Shown here piece by piece: positions 23,389 to 31,561 of a stretch of DNA of 41,914 bases (position 1 is its first letter; every line of letters starts with the position of its first letter). The notes under the pieces were generated by a model that ran no database searches, was not told the origin of the DNA, and saw only the letters and a list, made by a program, of their open reading frames with translations. The DNA comes from an uncultured Fimbriimonadales bacterium (GTDB lineage: Bacteria > Armatimonadota > Fimbriimonadia > Fimbriimonadales > GBS-DC): positions 1 through 41,914 of the forward strand of contig CALKLF010000053.1 of assembly GCA_937992175.1 (NCBI GenBank). The letters run 5' to 3'. Both the position numbers and the translations under genes were made by a program.

Positions 23389-24728
23389 TTACTCGCCTGA
23401 AGACGGCGAAGCTGCGGCAGGGCGAATCCGAATCACCTTCACCTGCCCCTCGTAGGAGAGCAGCACGAGCCACGGCGTGCCCTTCAAACGCACGGGCAGC
23501 ACTGCGCTAATCTCACCCTCGCCAAGCTTCACGCCGCGCCACACGCCGTCGCGAAATTGCACCAAGTAGCGCGCCGCACCTAAGTGGTGTCCTGTGATGA
23601 GTTCCTCGACCCCGTCGCCATCGTAGTCCCCTGACCAGAGCGGGCTGGTATCGCGTAGATAGGCGAACTGCCAGTGCGCGGGATTCAGTGCGTCCTTGCC
23701 AGAAGGGAAACCGACCAACACGGTTCGCGTAGTTGGAGTGCTGCCAAAAAGCCCCATCAGCGATGAAGAGCGGTACACCCCCAGCGCCATCCCATGCTGC
23801 GTTTCCAGCGTGTTCCGCTCCAACGACACAGCTTCTGGCAGTCGTTGCTGGTATCGCGCAATCTCCCGAAACTGCCCGTTATGCGCCTGCAGCACGAGCC
23901 AGCGCAGGGTGCGCGTCTGTTTGCCCGAATTGTCCGCGACGATGATTTCCACTTTGCCGTCGCCGTCCAAGTCAGACAGAGAATAGGAAACGCGCTCGAT
24001 GGCTGGCGGCGACGCGCCCCCGCGCGCAATCGGGAGCATATTAAGCGCGGAGTTGTCAATCAACTGTTGAATATGCGCGGGCGTGGCGGACTTCAGCGTC
24101 TCGAACTGCAGGCGGTTCGCCTCATCCACGCGCAGCTCCGCCAGTTTGCCTGTGTCGGTCTGCAGAAGATATTCGCCCACCACGCCGTCGCCGTCCAGGT
24201 CGACGCTCAGCGCATTCTCGAGCGGCTCTCCCTTTAGTTCCTAATCGGCTGCGATTGCCACTTGCCGTCGGCATAGCGGAGGCGAACCGCCTGGCGCGTG
24301 GCGAGATCCCACGCTACGGTCTCGCGCAGCAGGGGAAGCTCGCCTTGCTGAAACTGAGCCAGCCATCTGAAGCAGTTCGGCGTCGTCAGTTCGCTGGGCA
24401 GCAGGGCAATCAGGGGCGTCTGCGCGGTTGCGCCGTTTTCGAGCGACATCCAGCAGGTCTTTTTTGGCAACATCCTACCGCCTCTCGCGCCCGAACTCTG
24501 AAAGTAAGTCAGGAGTTCGGGTTCGCCGTCGCCATCGAAGTCAACAACGGAGGCGTGGAGGAACGCTCCGAAAGTGTTTGCAGGCGGTTTGAATGCGCCG
24601 ATGCGTTTCCGCTCAATCGGCAACGGCTCAAGCCCCGACTGCGAAGCCCGACGCTCTGTCCAGAACCAGATTAGCCCGAACAGAAGCACCACGACGACAC
24701 TGCCCACTATCCACTTGTGTTTGCGCAT
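23389..24728 (-). pseudogene. Membrane-anchored FG-GAP/VCBS-like protein, frameshifted
   Basis: Two frames form one protein of about 446 residues. The first (24728 to 24234) has an N-terminal anchor (HKWIVGSVVVVLLFGLIWFW) and VVDFDGDGEPELL; it ends ...KWQSQPIRN at a TAA. The second continues, one base out of frame, as LKGEPLENALSVDLDGDGVV and carries SDLDGDGKVEIIVAD and WSGDYDGDGVEELITG, calcium-binding-type FG-GAP loops of beta-propeller repeats. The paralogue directly upstream runs through the equivalent point uninterrupted, which identifies this as a frameshift near 24234-24245. The second frame has no plausible start of its own. ATG 24728 is 5 nt after the upstream stop, with GAGGTG before it. 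Confidence 0.65.
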
Positions 24729-24733
24729 GGCGT

Positions 24734-26392
24734 TCACCTCGCGAGTTGAATCGCTTCTATCTTGCCGTCTCGATAGACGAGGATGAGTTGCGGCGTTCCG
24801 TTGCGCTGGGCGGGGAAGGCGGCGACAAGCGGCGCACTATACTTCAGGGGCGTTAGTCGCCACTTGCCCTCGCGGAACTGCGCAATCGCGCCGCCGTCCG
24901 TGAAATTGCTCAGCGCGTACTCCTCGACGCCGTCGCCGTCGTAGTCTCCATACCAGAGGACTCGCCCGTCCACCGCGAGCGTTTTCCAGTGTTTCGGGTC
25001 GGCGCGATACTCGCCTTCGGGCAAGCCGACCAGGATAGTTGCGCTGGTAATCGTGCTGAGCGATGTGAGGTCAAACGACGACGCGCTTCCCTGCTCGCTG
25101 CGGGCGACGGGGCTAAGGCGTAGGGCGGATTCCGAAAGTTCGTGGGTCGTCTGCCCTAATAGGGTGTCGCGCCCTGCGGTCAGCCAGTGCGCGTCCCCAA
25201 GGCGAATGAGGTTCACAGGGTGTTCCGCTGCGCGCTCCTGAAACGCGCCGTTGTCGAACCGCCAGACAATCCAGCGCGTCTTGTTGCGAGACGCAGTGTG
25301 GTTGCCGACGATTTCGTCGCGCCCGTCGCCGTCAAGGTCCTTCACCGTGAGCGCAATGTAGGGTTTCTGGAGCAGTTTGTGCGTCGCGATAAGTTGCAGA
25401 TTGCCTTCGAGCCAACGGTACACCCAGATTTGGAAGCCGAACTTGGCAGGGTCGTCCGCGCGGCTCGCATAGAGGATTTCGGCAGGCGCAACGCCGTCCA
25501 GCTCAGCGACGATGATTTGCTCGCCTGCCTTGAAGGGGCGCGGGAACGGCGTCGTCCTGCCCTTTGAGAACCGTACTATGCGCTTCAGCACATCGAGCTG
25601 CTCTGGCTTGCCGTCGCCGTCCCCGTCGGGCAGCAGTACGGTCGGGCACGGCAACTGATAGTGAAACTCGGCGGGCGTGACGACTTGAGTCTGCCCGTTC
25701 GGCAAGACATTCCTCTTTGAGACAAGCCCATGCAGCCGATTCACTACCTGATTAGGGTCAGGGGGCGTCTCTGGCAGCACATTCCAGCGTTTCTCTCGAC
25801 TCATTCGAAACGCGAGCTGACTCGGAAACCACTGCGCGCGCAGTGTCTCGAGCCACCCATCCTCGTCGCTATCGAGCCATGCAATCATCGGGAACCGCTC
25901 GAAGCGGAGGCTGGAGACGGGTTCGCTCGTGAATCGCCCGTTGCGCCTGTGGATGCGCACAATCTTCTGGGTTGGCTCATACCAGCCGAGCAGTTCGCGC
26001 GGGACGAGGGTAGGCTTGGAAGGCGCAGTTTGGTCTGCCAGAGGCAGGGACGTGAGGAAGTCTCTTCGCGGCGGCGGGAGAACGGGCGCGGGCAACGGTT
26101 CGAACCTGCCCTTGAGATCGCTCCAGACGCTCGGCTCGCCCCGCTGACTGGCAAGGCGCTCGAACACGGCGACAGCTTCGGTCTCTCCGTCGCTATTGAG
26201 ATCCGCAGGAAACGCCATCGCCACATGCTGGGTTCCAGGTTGCTGAGGGAACTGTCCCAGCGATTCGCGCCTGAGTCCAACTTCAGGCAATCGCGGCGCA
26301 CGGCTCTGCTGACCAATCCACAGCAAAGCTCCTATCCCCAAAACGAACACCAGTACACTGAGCGCAATCCACCATTTGCGTCGGGTACGCAT
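24734..26392 (-). CDS. Membrane-anchored FG-GAP/VCBS-like repeat protein
   Basis: This 552-residue protein has an N-terminal transmembrane anchor (KWWIALSVLVFVLGIGALLW) and at least five Asp-rich loops: ADLNSDGETEAVAV, LDSDEDGWLETL, PDGDGDGKPEQLDV, KDLDGDGRDEIVGN and YGDYDGDGVEEYALS. They mark the blades of an extracytoplasmic beta-propeller of the FG-GAP/VCBS type, found in cell-surface and carbohydrate-associated proteins. It is a tandem paralogue of the frameshifted gene that follows; the two share layout and the WxGDYDGDGVEE segment near the C-terminus. Start ATG 26392 has a G-rich ribosome binding site (AGGGGGG) 8 nt upstream. Ligand and role unknown. Confidence 0.75.
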   Translation of the reverse strand: MRTRRKWWIALSVLVFVLGIGALLWIGQQSRAPRLPEVGLRRESLGQFPQQPGTQHVAMAFPADLNSDGETEAVAVFERLASQRGEPSVWSDLKGRFEPLPAPVLPPPRRDFLTSLPLADQTAPSKPTLVPRELLGWYEPTQKIVRIHRRNGRFTSEPVSSLRFERFPMIAWLDSDEDGWLETLRAQWFPSQLAFRMSREKRWNVLPETPPDPNQVVNRLHGLVSKRNVLPNGQTQVVTPAEFHYQLPCPTVLLPDGDGDGKPEQLDVLKRIVRFSKGRTTPFPRPFKAGEQIIVAELDGVAPAEILYASRADDPAKFGFQIWVYRWLEGNLQLIATHKLLQKPYIALTVKDLDGDGRDEIVGNHTASRNKTRWIVWRFDNGAFQERAAEHPVNLIRLGDAHWLTAGRDTLLGQTTHELSESALRLSPVARSEQGSASSFDLTSLSTITSATILVGLPEGEYRADPKHWKTLAVDGRVLWYGDYDGDGVEEYALSNFTDGGAIAQFREGKWRLTPLKYSAPLVAAFPAQRNGTPQLILVYRDGKIEAIQLAR

Positions 26393-26468
26393 CGGGTATC
26401 CCCCCTGTGGCGGGGGGATTCGCGCATCAGAAAGAGATTCCTGCCCCAGTGCCACCTGCGGATGTGAA

Positions 26469-27497
26469 TCAACGTGCTACAGGCAGACCAAACCGATATG
26501 GCGTGCGGTAGACCCCTTTCTCCGTGACAATCGCCGTAATCAGAGAGGCGGGCGTCACATCGAACGCTGGGTTCAGCGCGGGCGCGCCCGTCGGGGCAAT
26601 CTGCAGACCGCCGAGGTGCGTAATCTCCGTCGAGTCGCGATACTCGATGGGGATTGACGCGCCGTCGGGCGTTGCGGGGTCAATGGTCGTCTCAGGCGCG
26701 ACGATGTAGAAGGGGATTCGATGATAATGCGCCAGCACGGCGAGTGTGTAAGTGCCGATTTTGTTCGCGGTGTCGCCGTTGGCGGCGATGCGGTCTGCCC
26801 CAGCCAGCACTGCGTCCACTTTGCCCTGCGCCATCAGCGTCCCCGCCGCGCCGTCGGCAATCACCTCAAACGGGACGCCCTCTTGCAAAAGCTCCCATGC
26901 TGTGAGCTTTAGCCCCTGCAAGCGCGGGCGCGTCTCGCAGGCGTAAACACGCTGCAGTTTGCCCTGTTCGTAGGCGACGCGAATCACGCCCAGCGCGGTG
27001 CCAATCCCGCCCGTAGCGAGCGCGCCCGTGTTGCAAATCGTCATCACGCGGGCGTTTGGGGGCAGCAGCGCCGCGCCGCGTTCCGCCATCGCGTGGTCGG
27101 CTTCGTAATCCTCGCGCTGGATTGCCCGCGCTTCGCTAAGCAGGCGTTCGCGCGCCTCGTCGGGCGTGTGGCTCTGCGCGACGACTCGCTGGAGGCGTTC
27201 AATCGCGCCGAACAGGTTCACCGCCGTCGGGCGCGTCTGCGCAAACGCGGCGCACACTTCGCCGAACACTGCGCGGAAGGCGTCTATCGTGTTCGCCTGG
27301 ATCTGGCGCGCGGCTAACGCCAGCCCATACGCGGCGGCGATGCCGATGGCGGGCGCGCCGCGTACTTTCATCGCGCAAATCGCCTCCGCCACCCCGCGCC
27401 AGTCGTCGAACTCCTCAATCACCACACGCTCGGGCAGCTGCGTCTGATCTAAGATCGCCACGACGCCCTCGCGCCACGCTACAGGCTCTACCTTCAT
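26469..27497 (-). CDS. mtnA: S-methyl-5-thioribose-1-phosphate isomerase
   Basis: MtnA converts methylthioribose 1-phosphate to methylthioribulose 1-phosphate in the methionine salvage pathway. The 342-residue protein has KVRGAPAIGIAAAYG, Cys155 in TICNTGALATGG and Asp235 in AGADRIAANGD, the two catalytic residues, plus NKIGTYTLAVLAHYHRIPFY and PFYIVAPETTID of the family. Relatives such as eIF2B-like or ribose-1,5-bisphosphate isomerase proteins differ at these motifs. Start ATG 27497 is 8 nt after GGTATCCT (27506-27513); a longer frame to 27647 runs across the opposite promoter and is rejected. No other salvage gene is near. Confidence 0.95.
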   Translation of the reverse strand: MKVEPVAWREGVVAILDQTQLPERVVIEEFDDWRGVAEAICAMKVRGAPAIGIAAAYGLALAARQIQANTIDAFRAVFGEVCAAFAQTRPTAVNLFGAIERLQRVVAQSHTPDEARERLLSEARAIQREDYEADHAMAERGAALLPPNARVMTICNTGALATGGIGTALGVIRVAYEQGKLQRVYACETRPRLQGLKLTAWELLQEGVPFEVIADGAAGTLMAQGKVDAVLAGADRIAANGDTANKIGTYTLAVLAHYHRIPFYIVAPETTIDPATPDGASIPIEYRDSTEITHLGGLQIAPTGAPALNPAFDVTPASLITAIVTEKGVYRTPYRFGLPVAR

Positions 27498-27505
27498 CGT
27501 GGAAA

Positions 27506-27513
27506 AGGATACC
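27506..27513 (-). promoter_or_regulatory. Extended -10 box (GGTATCCT) for mtnA
   Basis: GGTATCCT on the minus strand ends 8 nt before the mtnA ATG, consistent with a leaderless transcript. Confidence 0.5.
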
Positions 27514-27563
27514 CTCTGCCCGCGCGCCCGCGCCCCCTGTCCAGCAAAAAAGCAGTAGGAAAA

Positions 27564-27576
27564 GGGGAATTTCCCC
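27564..27576. promoter_or_regulatory. 13-bp palindrome GGGGAATTTCCCC
   Basis: A perfect palindrome around a central T lies 18 bp upstream of the -35 box at 27595, within the mtnA divergent region. It is an operator candidate only. Confidence 0.25.
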
Positions 27577-27594
27577 CGATTTTCCCTTCCCCCC

Positions 27595-27623
27595 TTGACA
27601 GAACCTGAAAAATTTGCTATAAT
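27595..27623 (+). promoter_or_regulatory. Full-consensus sigma-70 promoter TTGACA-17-TATAAT
   Basis: TTGACA (27595-27600), a 17-bp spacer and TATAAT (27618-27623) match the consensus exactly. Transcription should start near 27630; a GTCCC-ATTGAC-GGGAC hairpin begins there. It now drives only a decayed gene. Confidence 0.85.
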
Positions 27624-27670
27624 AGAGGCGTCCCATTGACGGGACACGGAAATCGCTCAAGCAGGTCTCA

Positions 27671-27838
27671 ATGATGAGAGGACGCACTTTACGAGGCATT
27701 CGCCAGTCTCTGGCGCTTAGTCGCGCGATGCGACTCGCTGTCGGTCTGCTGACCCTGTCGTTGCTGCTCCCACCCCAACTCGGCGTCGCCGCCGAACTCG
27801 CTCATACACGCGAGGAGGGGGAGGTTAAATACCTATGA
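27671..27838 (+). pseudogene. N-terminal remnant of a secreted (probably RHS-type) protein
   Basis: A 55-codon frame, MMRGRTLRGIRQSLALSRAM followed by RLAVGLLTLSLLLPPQLGVAA, is a long signal peptide with a basic start, cut off by a TGA after about 12 mature residues. It is driven by a full-consensus promoter. The downstream dockerin-like and RHS-like fragments suggest that it was the start of a large exported YD-repeat protein; internal deletion removed most of it. The frame itself could still be translated as a short peptide. Confidence 0.5.
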
Positions 27839-27893
27839 CAGTATAATATCTCCAGTCGCTGTTTCTGAACCCGCTTTCTGGTCGAAATTTGCC

Positions 27894-28197
27894 GTGACCC
27901 TGCTCCAAAACGCCGTCGCCTGTCCGTCCGATGTTCCCGTCCTGACCCTGCCCAACGGCGACGCGAACCGCGACGGCAAAGTAGATGAAGACGATTACCG
28001 CCTCGTGGACGCCGCGCTGGGTACATCCGACCCGAACGCCGACCTGAACGGCGACGGCGCGGTAAAAGACGACGACCTTGCGCTTGTCAAAGCGCCTTAG
28101 GACTGTCCAGCGCCCCGTCGTGGGGCAACTTCGGCGCGCTCGGCGGCTGGTACACCCTGCAGTTCGCGGTGCAGCTGGGCGACTATCTGGACAGCGC
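27894..28197 (+). pseudogene. Dockerin-like fragment
   Basis: PNGDANRDGKVDEDDYRLVD and PNADLNGDGAVKDDDLALV form a pair of calcium-binding dockerin-like loops, ending at TAG (28098-28100). A neighbouring frame then continues with SWGNFGALGGWYTLQFAVQL and a stop after QVGEW. There is no start codon with a ribosome binding site, so these are internal pieces of a larger exported protein, probably that begun at 27671. Confidence 0.5.
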
Positions 28198-28221
28198 AAA
28201 TCACTCGGTTCAAGTCGGGGA

Positions 28222-28377
28222 ATGGTAGCGAGCGCTAACGTACTGGCTGGAGGCGCACTGGTTAGCCTGGCGGGTGCAACAGCCGCTTTACCCCAATAGT
28301 TGGGGGTCAGGGCTGTCTTCTTAGGCGGCTACTTGATTGCGCGAGGTACAGCGGGGCTTATGGGCTACCTCTTCTAA
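28222..28377 (+). pseudogene. Small membrane-like frame with in-frame TAG
   Basis: MVASANVLAGGALVSLAGAT continues AALPQ, then TAG at 28297-28299, then in the same frame LGVRAVFLGGYLIARGTAGL and MGYLF before TAA. The hydrophobic glycine-rich helices on both sides of the TAG look like one small membrane protein or the hydrophobic tail of an RHS-associated module. The nonsense codon breaks it. Confidence 0.35.
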
Positions 28378-28431
28378 TCGCTGGTGGGAGCGCGAAGCGA
28401 GCATGTCCACGCACTCTGGAGGAAAAACGAA

Positions 28432-29076
28432 ATGCATAGCTTCTGGAACTTTTTTGGAGAGTGTACGGCGTGTTCATGATAGGAGTAGGGGTATACTCGC
28501 TTTGGAATGCGGGGCAAACTTGCTGGTTAATGCTCCGTCGAGTGCCTCCTGCGCGTCCCCCCTTGCGCCCTCTGTTGAAAGCGTGGCTGCTCTACGCGCT
28601 GTTTTTTCTTGCCTGTGGAAATCTCGTTTTCATTACGGCGCCTTAGAGGCTGTCTAAGAAATGTAGGGAGCTTTCTGTGCGTTTGCCCGTGCGGGATGGG
28701 TTGGCATGCGCTTTTTTTGCCCTCACCCCCAGCCTCTCTCCCGCGACGCGGGAGAGGGGAGTGGGCGTCGCGACGCGCACGCGCCATGCCCAAAGCCCCC
28801 TCTCCCACTGCGTGGGAGAGGGGGTTGGGGGTGAGCGGCGTCGCCTCGCAAGACATCCCCCGACTCATCGCCTCTCCCACTGCGTGGGAGAGGGGGTTGG
28901 GGGTGAGGGTGATTCACTCGCTTTCCCAGATAGCCTCTTACACGGCTGATCTGTTTTCAACGCCTATCGTCATGGTTGTCGTTGCAAGCTCGGTTCTCCT
29001 GTGGCTTCTGGTTTGGCTGATCAGGCGTCTCAAGGTCAAGAAATTGCGCATGACAGGTTCGGATAGAACACAGTAA
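28432..29076 (+). pseudogene. Small membrane protein gene split by MITE copy 2 and frameshifted
   Basis: The start is fixed by GGAGG (28418-28422), 9 nt before ATG 28432. MHSFWNFF then needs one extra T in the T6 run (about 28447-28452) to give WRVYGVFMIGVGVYSLWNAG and, later, WLLYALFFLACGNLVFITAP. The MITE at 28646-28937 interrupts it; if the element and one TTA copy are removed, the frame continues directly as YTADLFSTPIVMVVVASSVL, then a LLWLLVWLIRRLK helix, ending at TAA (29074-29076). The ancestral product was about 117 residues with three or four membrane helices. Family unknown; it lies within the RHS remnant locus and might have been an immunity-type protein. Confidence 0.65.
28646..28937 (+). 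mobile_element. MITE copy 2, with perfect TTA target duplication
   Basis: The 292-bp element has ends GAGGCTGTCTAAGAAAT and CCCAGATAGCCTC (imperfect inverted repeats) and is flanked by TTA on both sides (28643-28645, 28938-28940). Its interior contains several CCCTCTCCC/GGGAGAGGG palindromes and the GGGATGGGTTGGCATGCGC segment shared with copy 1 in inverted orientation. It interrupts a small membrane-protein gene. It encodes no transposase. Confidence 0.88.
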
Positions 29077-29137
29077 AGCCGTATATGGCTGGAGTGGTTG
29101 ACGAACAACTCAAGGTGGAACTGAAGAATAACAGCAT

Positions 29138-29353
29138 CAGTGGACGAACCTCAGCTTCGGCACAGGGCTGTATCAGCGCGGCTCGGACTACCTGTACTGG
29201 AACCTGCGCGGCGACTTAGCAGGAATCCACAACTCCTCGTCGAATGTGCCGATTACCGACGCCTTTGGTGCGAGTGTGAGCGGCATGCAACAGGTGTATG
29301 ACTGGAACAGGGCGTGGTTGTATAGGAACGAGCCGACGGAGACGGGCGGCTGA
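29138..29353 (+). pseudogene. RHS/YD-repeat protein remnant (near the core domain)
   Basis: The frame QWTNLSFGTGLYQRGSDYLY, WNLRGDLAGIHNSSSNVPIT and DAFGASVSGMQQVYDWNRAW is the typical sequence just before the RHS core, where YYHxDxLGS-like repeats lead into a RYYDPxxGRF core. It stops after NEPTETGG, before the core itself, and has no start codon. It is the last trace of a large YD-repeat protein whose beginning may be at 27671. Confidence 0.65.
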
Positions 29354-29357
29354 TTAG

Positions 29358-30533
29358 TTAGAAAGTAAGTTTCTCGACCGCTCGCACTGCGTCGCGCCCG
29401 ACCTCGTCCAATTTCCGATGCCCTGAAAGCGCGAGCGTAAGGTCAAAATCGGCGAGGAAGTTGCGCAGGTAGGTATGAACCCCGTTCTTGCCGTCGATTC
29501 CCAGCGCCCACATCACGGGTCTGCCCAGCCCGACCATCTGTGCGCCGAGCGCGAGGGCTTTCAGCGCGTCTGCGCCCGTGCGAATCCCGCTGTCGAACAG
29601 CAGAGGAACCTGCCCGCCGACCGCCTGCGCAATGGTGTCCAGAGCGTCCAGCGCAGGAACCGCCCCATCTAACTGCCTGCCGCCGTGATTGGAGACGATT
29701 ATCCCATCCACGCCGCGCTTTACCGCCTCCTGCGCATCGTCGGGGTGGAGCAGCCCCTTGAGCAGAATCGGCAGCTTCGTCTGCTGGCGCAGGAAATCGA
29801 GGTCATCCCATGTGAGGCTGGGATTGCCGAAAATCGCCGCGAACTGCATCACCGCGCTGCCTGGGTCCTCTTCGGGGGGCGCAGCGAGCAACGAACGGAA
29901 CACGGGATCGCTGAAGTAGTTCGCCAGCCCGTCACCGTGCATGAAGGGCAGATAGGCATGGCGCAGGTCACGCGGACGCCACGCCAGCATGAAGGTGTCG
30001 ACGGTCACGACAATCGCGCTGTAGCCCGCCGCTTCCGCGCGCCGCACGAAGCTCGCAGCGACTTCGTGGTTGCGGCTCCAGTAGAGCTGGAACCAGCGGG
30101 GCGCATCGCCCATCGCCTCGGCGACCTGCTCGATGGAATACGACGAGACGGTACTCAGCGTGAAGGGGATTCCAAGTTGGGCGCAGGCGCGCGCCGTTGC
30201 CAGCTCGCCGTCGGGATGCACAATCCCCTGCACGCCGATAGGCGCAACATAGACGGGCGCAGGAAACCGCTGTCCGAATAGCTCGACGCTCCAGTCGCGC
30301 TGCGACACATCGCGCAGGAAGCGTGGGAGAATCTGCCACTGGTCGAATGCTTGCAGATTCGCGTCTGCCGTGCTTTCCGTGACCGCGCTGCCCGCCACAT
30401 AGTCGAACGCTTCGGGCTTCATCGCCTGCTGCGCCATCGCCTCCAGCTCGGCGTACTCCACAGGGAACCGTTCGGGCATGCCAAACAGCCCCTTGCGATA
30501 AATCTCCAGCTGACGCTCCATGCCTGTCTCCAT
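29358..30533 (-). CDS. FMN-dependent alpha-hydroxy acid oxidase (lactate 2-monooxygenase-like)
   Basis: A 391-residue TIM-barrel flavoenzyme that oxidises an L-2-hydroxy acid, probably lactate, using FMN. Visible family features are VAPIGVQGIVHPDGE, the STVSSYSIEQVA and WFQLYW segments, Lys259 (LLKGLL) near the flavin, and His283/Arg286 in SNHGGRQLDG, the proton-abstracting and substrate-binding pair, followed by DSGIRTGADALKALALGA. The N-terminus (MERQLEIYRKGLFG) resembles actinobacterial lactate 2-monooxygenases, which release acetate; a simple oxidase or dehydrogenase remains possible. Start ATG 30533 is 9 nt after GGAGG. It is monocistronic. Confidence 0.9.
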   Translation of the reverse strand: METGMERQLEIYRKGLFGMPERFPVEYAELEAMAQQAMKPEAFDYVAGSAVTESTADANLQAFDQWQILPRFLRDVSQRDWSVELFGQRFPAPVYVAPIGVQGIVHPDGELATARACAQLGIPFTLSTVSSYSIEQVAEAMGDAPRWFQLYWSRNHEVAASFVRRAEAAGYSAIVVTVDTFMLAWRPRDLRHAYLPFMHGDGLANYFSDPVFRSLLAAPPEEDPGSAVMQFAAIFGNPSLTWDDLDFLRQQTKLPILLKGLLHPDDAQEAVKRGVDGIIVSNHGGRQLDGAVPALDALDTIAQAVGGQVPLLFDSGIRTGADALKALALGAQMVGLGRPVMWALGIDGKNGVHTYLRNFLADFDLTLALSGHRKLDEVGRDAVRAVEKLTF

Positions 30534-30621
30534 CGTCGGAACCCTCCGCTACAGGATTCGTTCCCGTCGCGAAAATTCCTGTACCCCCCTATAAATGCGG
30601 GAACTCTTTCTGAGTCATATC

Positions 30622-30629
30622 AGTATAAG
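30622..30629 (+). promoter_or_regulatory. -10 box (AGTATAAG) before the DUF1887-like gene
   Basis: TATAAG (30624-30629) ends 8 nt before the ATG at 30638, matching the window's leaderless spacing though without the GG extension. Confidence 0.35.
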
Positions 30630-30637
30630 TATGCACT

Positions 30638-31561
30638 ATGCAAGTTAGGGTCTGTAAGGAGGGGGATGTCTACTCCCTGCTGAGTCAAATTCTGGAAGAG
30701 TTGCGAGCGATTCGCGGTCTACTGGAGGGGCGGTCGGTTGAGTCTATGCCCGACGCACCTCAACAGGTTGAAGACAAGCCTACAAGCGCGCCGTCGACGA
30801 CGCCTGCCGTCCCTGTCTATACCACACGGCAAGCCGAAGCCTATCTCCATCGCTACCTGACAGGGCGACGGCTGCGCATTGTGGAGTCTCAGGACATGAC
30901 GCCCGAAAACTCCGTGATGCGCCAGCGGATGCATCTGGCGTACTTTATGGGACAGCACTACGCTATCACGGAGGTCATGCTGGAAGAGTTGCGCGCCACG
31001 CTGCAGTGTCCGCGCCCCGTGTTGGTGGATGTCGCAGGGCTGCCCGAACAGGCGATCTCGGTGCTGACCAACACGGGCAAGCGGCTGTACGACCTGTATA
31101 TGTTACAGGCATATGAGTACCATCGTCGGGAGCGTTTTATGCGATTGAAGGTACGCCCGCACCCCTTCGTTCATAACTACCTCTCTGGGGGGTGGTTTGA
31201 GTTGTATGTGGCTCAAGAGGCGCAGAAGTTGCTCGGCGGTCGCCTGCTGCTGGCGAAGCGGAATGTGAAGCTGGAGGCGGAGGGCGGCGCGGTCTGCGAA
31301 GCCGACCTGATTCTGGTCGTGGCGAGCGCGAGCGGCGAGATGCGCCTCGCGGTGCTGGAGTGCAAGAGCGCGAACGCGCTCTACGAAGATGAACCGCGCC
31401 AGGTAAAGCGGCTCAATAACCTGCTCAATCTGGGAATGCAGCGCTCAGCAATTGTGTTCCCTGACCCGCCCAGTCCCGCGTTCGCGGATTGCTGGTTCCA
31501 GCAGACGGGTTCGCAGGTGATTGGGCGCGAGCAGCTGGCGCAGTTCCTGCGGGGTCTTTAA
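30638..31561 (+). CDS. PD-(D/E)XK nuclease-like protein (DUF1887/Card1-type C-terminal domain)
   Basis: This 307-residue protein ends in a recognisable PD-(D/E)XK core: Glu188 in GGWFELYVAQEA, Asp223 in CEADLILV, and Glu241-x-Lys243 in RLAVLECKSANAL, with the following helix KRLNNLLNLGMQRSAIVF. Spacing and the W(F/L)E-x-Y-V start resemble the nuclease domain of DUF1887 (Card1/Can2) CRISPR ancillary effectors. The N-terminal half instead has a coiled-coil-like start (LLSQILEELRAIRGLLE), a Ser/Thr/Pro linker and an unassigned helical region; I see no CARF-like Rossmann motif, and there is no CRISPR locus here. Start ATG 30638 follows TATAAG closely. The stop overlaps the convergent deacetylase by 4 nt. 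Confidence 0.65.
   Translation: MQVRVCKEGDVYSLLSQILEELRAIRGLLEGRSVESMPDAPQQVEDKPTSAPSTTPAVPVYTTRQAEAYLHRYLTGRRLRIVESQDMTPENSVMRQRMHLAYFMGQHYAITEVMLEELRATLQCPRPVLVDVAGLPEQAISVLTNTGKRLYDLYMLQAYEYHRRERFMRLKVRPHPFVHNYLSGGWFELYVAQEAQKLLGGRLLLAKRNVKLEAEGGAVCEADLILVVASASGEMRLAVLECKSANALYEDEPRQVKRLNNLLNLGMQRSAIVFPDPPSPAFADCWFQQTGSQVIGREQLAQFLRGL

Noticed and set aside
28297-28299. Genetic-code reassignment of TAG
   Set aside because: Only two cases, both in accessory genes within decayed regions; other lesions nearby are ordinary frameshifts, and carA-like core genes give no hint of recoding.
30660-30680. Start of another gene at ATG 30665 after AAGGAGGGGG
   Set aside because: That frame stops after five codons; the purine-rich stretch encodes KEGD in the DUF1887-like protein.
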